The notes beneath the pieces were generated by a model that was not told the origin of the DNA, did no database searches, and was given only the letters and a program-made list of their open reading frames with translations. From Aspidapion aeneum (taxonomy: Eukaryota > Arthropoda > Insecta > Coleoptera > Brentidae): DNA of 64,000 bases. Below, piece by piece: positions 62,478 to 64,000 of the stretch. The position numbers were made by a program, and so were the translations under genes. The DNA is taken from NCBI GenBank assembly GCA_963576565.1, contig OY755038.1:175117287-175181286 (forward strand), read 5' to 3'. Numbering within the stretch: the stretch's first letter is position 1; each line of letters begins with the position of its first letter.

Positions 62478-62807
62478 TTAAAAATACTGAGACAAAACAT
62501 CGTCTATAATTATTGGTTCTGAGGGTGGTGGTGGTTGGAACTCCACCCTCTTTCGTTTATTTTTTACCTGTGCTGATGGTGGTGGTTGTGTTTTCGATGA
62601 TGATGGTCCTTGTGTTGATGCTGTTGTCGGCGTTGGTGGTAGGTTGAATTTATATTTTTGTATCACTTGTAAATAAAGATTTAAATCATCTTCAGATTCA
62701 AACGGCATCCTTGCCCTAATGTATCTAATAGGTAGTTCCCCAATTTTGCTTAATAACCTTTCGGAATTCGGGCTATAGTCCAAATTGGTTACTACCTTCT
62801 CGCTCAT
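62478..62807 (-). CDS. Unknown proline-rich 109-aa protein, right edge of viral element
   Basis: ATG 62,807. The N-terminal half is ordered (SERLLSKIGELPIRYIRARM, DDLNLYLQVIQKYKF). The second half is low complexity in P, T and S (PPTPTTASTQGPSSSKTQPP), with a basic KNKRKR nuclear-localisation-like motif and an acidic end (IIIDDVLSQYF). No family recognised. Intact. Confidence 0.5.
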   Translation of the reverse strand: MSEKVVTNLDYSPNSERLLSKIGELPIRYIRARMPFESEDDLNLYLQVIQKYKFNLPPTPTTASTQGPSSSKTQPPPSAQVKNKRKRVEFQPPPPSEPIIIDDVLSQYF

Positions 62808-64000
62808 TATCTTGGACTTGCCGTGCTCTTTAAAAATTCAAAAACAAAAAGGAATTAGGGGTTTAAAGTGCAGGTACCATAAAAAATACTAACAATGTAA
62901 GTTGAATTTTTTAATAATATATTTTTTGGGGTTGTGTAAATAATTGTATTTCAAATAAAATAAAATAAAAAATTACACTATTTTTAGGTACTCAAAACTA
63001 TTTTGCCATAAATAAAAAAACTTACCCAAACATTTGCTGAACGCAAACGTACACCTCTCTCAGAGAAAATTCTGGTTTCGACGACCAAAAAATAAAACAT
63101 GATGGGGTATTCATTTTTTTTTTTTTTAGTTTTTAAAAATATTGATTACTGACAAGTTTACACTGAAGTAAGAACTTTTGATGTTTTGTTTAGCCAAAGG
63201 CATTGGCTTTTATACCACTTTGATGATGTGATGCTAACATCATAAGTTCATCCTAATCAAAAACGTGGCCCACAACGTAATCAAAAACTGGTAATAGAAA
63301 AGTTCTTCAAAACAATAATTAACTTACCGTTAATTTAAGCGGTAACTTTAAGACACATAAAGAACAACGAAATCATTACTTTCTGTCAAGATTGTCAGTT
63401 TAACCCAATCAAATCGTTTCTTTAAAACACATTTAAGTTGTATGATATCTAGTTTTTTCATTGTGAATACCGTATATGCAAAAGTACTAAAAGTCTCTAA
63501 TATTATACCCTTTCAAATATTAATTTTTGTGCCACCACTGTATGTTTTTCTTCTCTGCCACTGGAAAGATAAACATTTTTACAAAATTTTCTAAACATTA
63601 TGTTTTAGTTTAATTGAAAAAAAAATGACGATTTTTATAGACTCATGGCGCGGGTTACATTGTATCACATCATACGTCATTCATGTTTTTCTTGTGGAAT
63701 TTTCCATTCTTTAATTATACGGGTGAATATAAAAAAGTTTAGCAACTAAATTGTGAACGTTTAAAATTAAACTCAAATGTCTTTTTGACACTTTTGACAG
63801 CAATGCATTATAGATCAAATGCAGTTCAGTTGTTAATTTGTTCAGTATTTTGAGATCCAACTGATTTCGTATATTTTTTACTTTAAAAATTTCCCTCGTA
63901 TTCAAGAAGAACTTTCTTATCAAACCAATATTTAATTATATTTTGACAACGTATGAATTCATTCTGACAAAGAACGTTGTTCATAACATATCTTGCACAG
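62808..64000. other. Unassigned AT-rich right flank
   Basis: No polymerase, capsid or other long ORF. A TATA-like GTATAAAAG on the minus strand near 63,205-63,217 faces the viral genes but is about 400 bp from the nearest ATG. AAAATTACACTATTTTTAGG near 62,972 resembles 61,799-61,830. No terminal inverted repeat matching the 52.5-kb side was found. Confidence 0.4.

Larger units (their letters stand above)
52551..62807. mobile_element. Endogenous adintovirus/Polinton-like virus, polymerase gene not seen
   Basis: About 10.3 kb of closely packed genes. They combine a retroviral-type chromodomain integrase with a packaging ATPase, an adenain-like protease, a penton-like and a double-jelly-roll capsid protein, a PLA2-domain protein and a pX-like protein. 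This set defines adintoviruses and virus-like Polintons. Minus-strand genes lie at 52.5-53.0, 54.2-57.0 and 61.8-62.8 kb, plus-strand genes elsewhere. Stops and frameshifts hit at least five genes. No protein-primed PolB is visible, and terminal repeats were not found, so the true ends may lie outside these limits. Confidence 0.88.

Noticed and set aside
63204..63217. TATA box for the 62,807 gene
   Set aside because: About 400 bp from the ATG with no supporting splice evidence; kept only as a remark.

Overview
This window is transposon-rich, AT-rich animal DNA, most likely from an insect. The grounds are nested BEL/Pao and Ty3/gypsy elements, CR1-, Jockey- and RTE-type LINEs, a FLYWCH-type MULE, pogo-like and hAT-like MITEs, tRNA-headed SINEs, and an integrated adintovirus/Polinton-like DNA virus. 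I found no convincing host gene, rRNA or CRISPR array. Nearly every long reading frame belongs to a mobile or viral element, and most are broken.

Bases 1-21,800 hold many small and mostly dead elements. These include a fold-back of short tandem repeats (1-915), a TIR element with a THAP-domain relic into which an RTE LINE has inserted (1.2-4.3 kb), several MITEs and two SINEs. Two copies of one TIR family lie in opposite orientation (10.9-13.7 kb and 17.8-20.7 kb). The second still carries a MULE transposase relic split by a pogo-like MITE. The first contains a 1.96-kb nearly palindromic element that begins TACAGGGTGTCCCAG.

Bases 21,833-40,424 are a layered nest whose boundaries can be read almost to the base. 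An old LINE relic was hit by a gypsy element on the minus strand (433-bp LTRs, TSD ATAT). Inside that gypsy sit a nearly full-length CR1-like LINE (22.5-27.3 kb), a 5'-truncated Jockey fragment (TSD ATGCGGTCACTGG) and a BEL/Pao element (29,225-36,023, 471-bp LTRs, TSD CTCTG). LTR divergence counted by eye (about 14 differences for gypsy, about 2 for BEL) agrees with this order of insertion.

Bases 40.4-52.5 kb hold a TG microsatellite, a satellite of 142-bp units, a long hairpin, several MITEs, and a non-autonomous LTR element (47,298-50,255). That element has 439-bp LTRs, TSD AAATA, a purine tract, a BEL-like primer site and a tandem-repeat interior.

Bases about 52.5-62.8 kb are the most interesting part: an integrated relic of a mid-size DNA virus of the adintovirus/Polinton type. 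A minus-strand block encodes a chromodomain integrase, a DUF8207-like protein and a packaging ATPase. A plus-strand block encodes a PLA2-domain protein, an adenovirus-pX-like protein, an adenain-type protease, a penton-like minor capsid protein, a small ORF, a double-jelly-roll major capsid protein and a conserved protein of unknown role. Flanking small genes include zinc-binding proteins, an LSxxFI-repeat protein and a probable nucleotidyltransferase. Five of these genes carry stops or frameshifts, and others look intact. No protein-primed DNA polymerase B gene is visible in the window.
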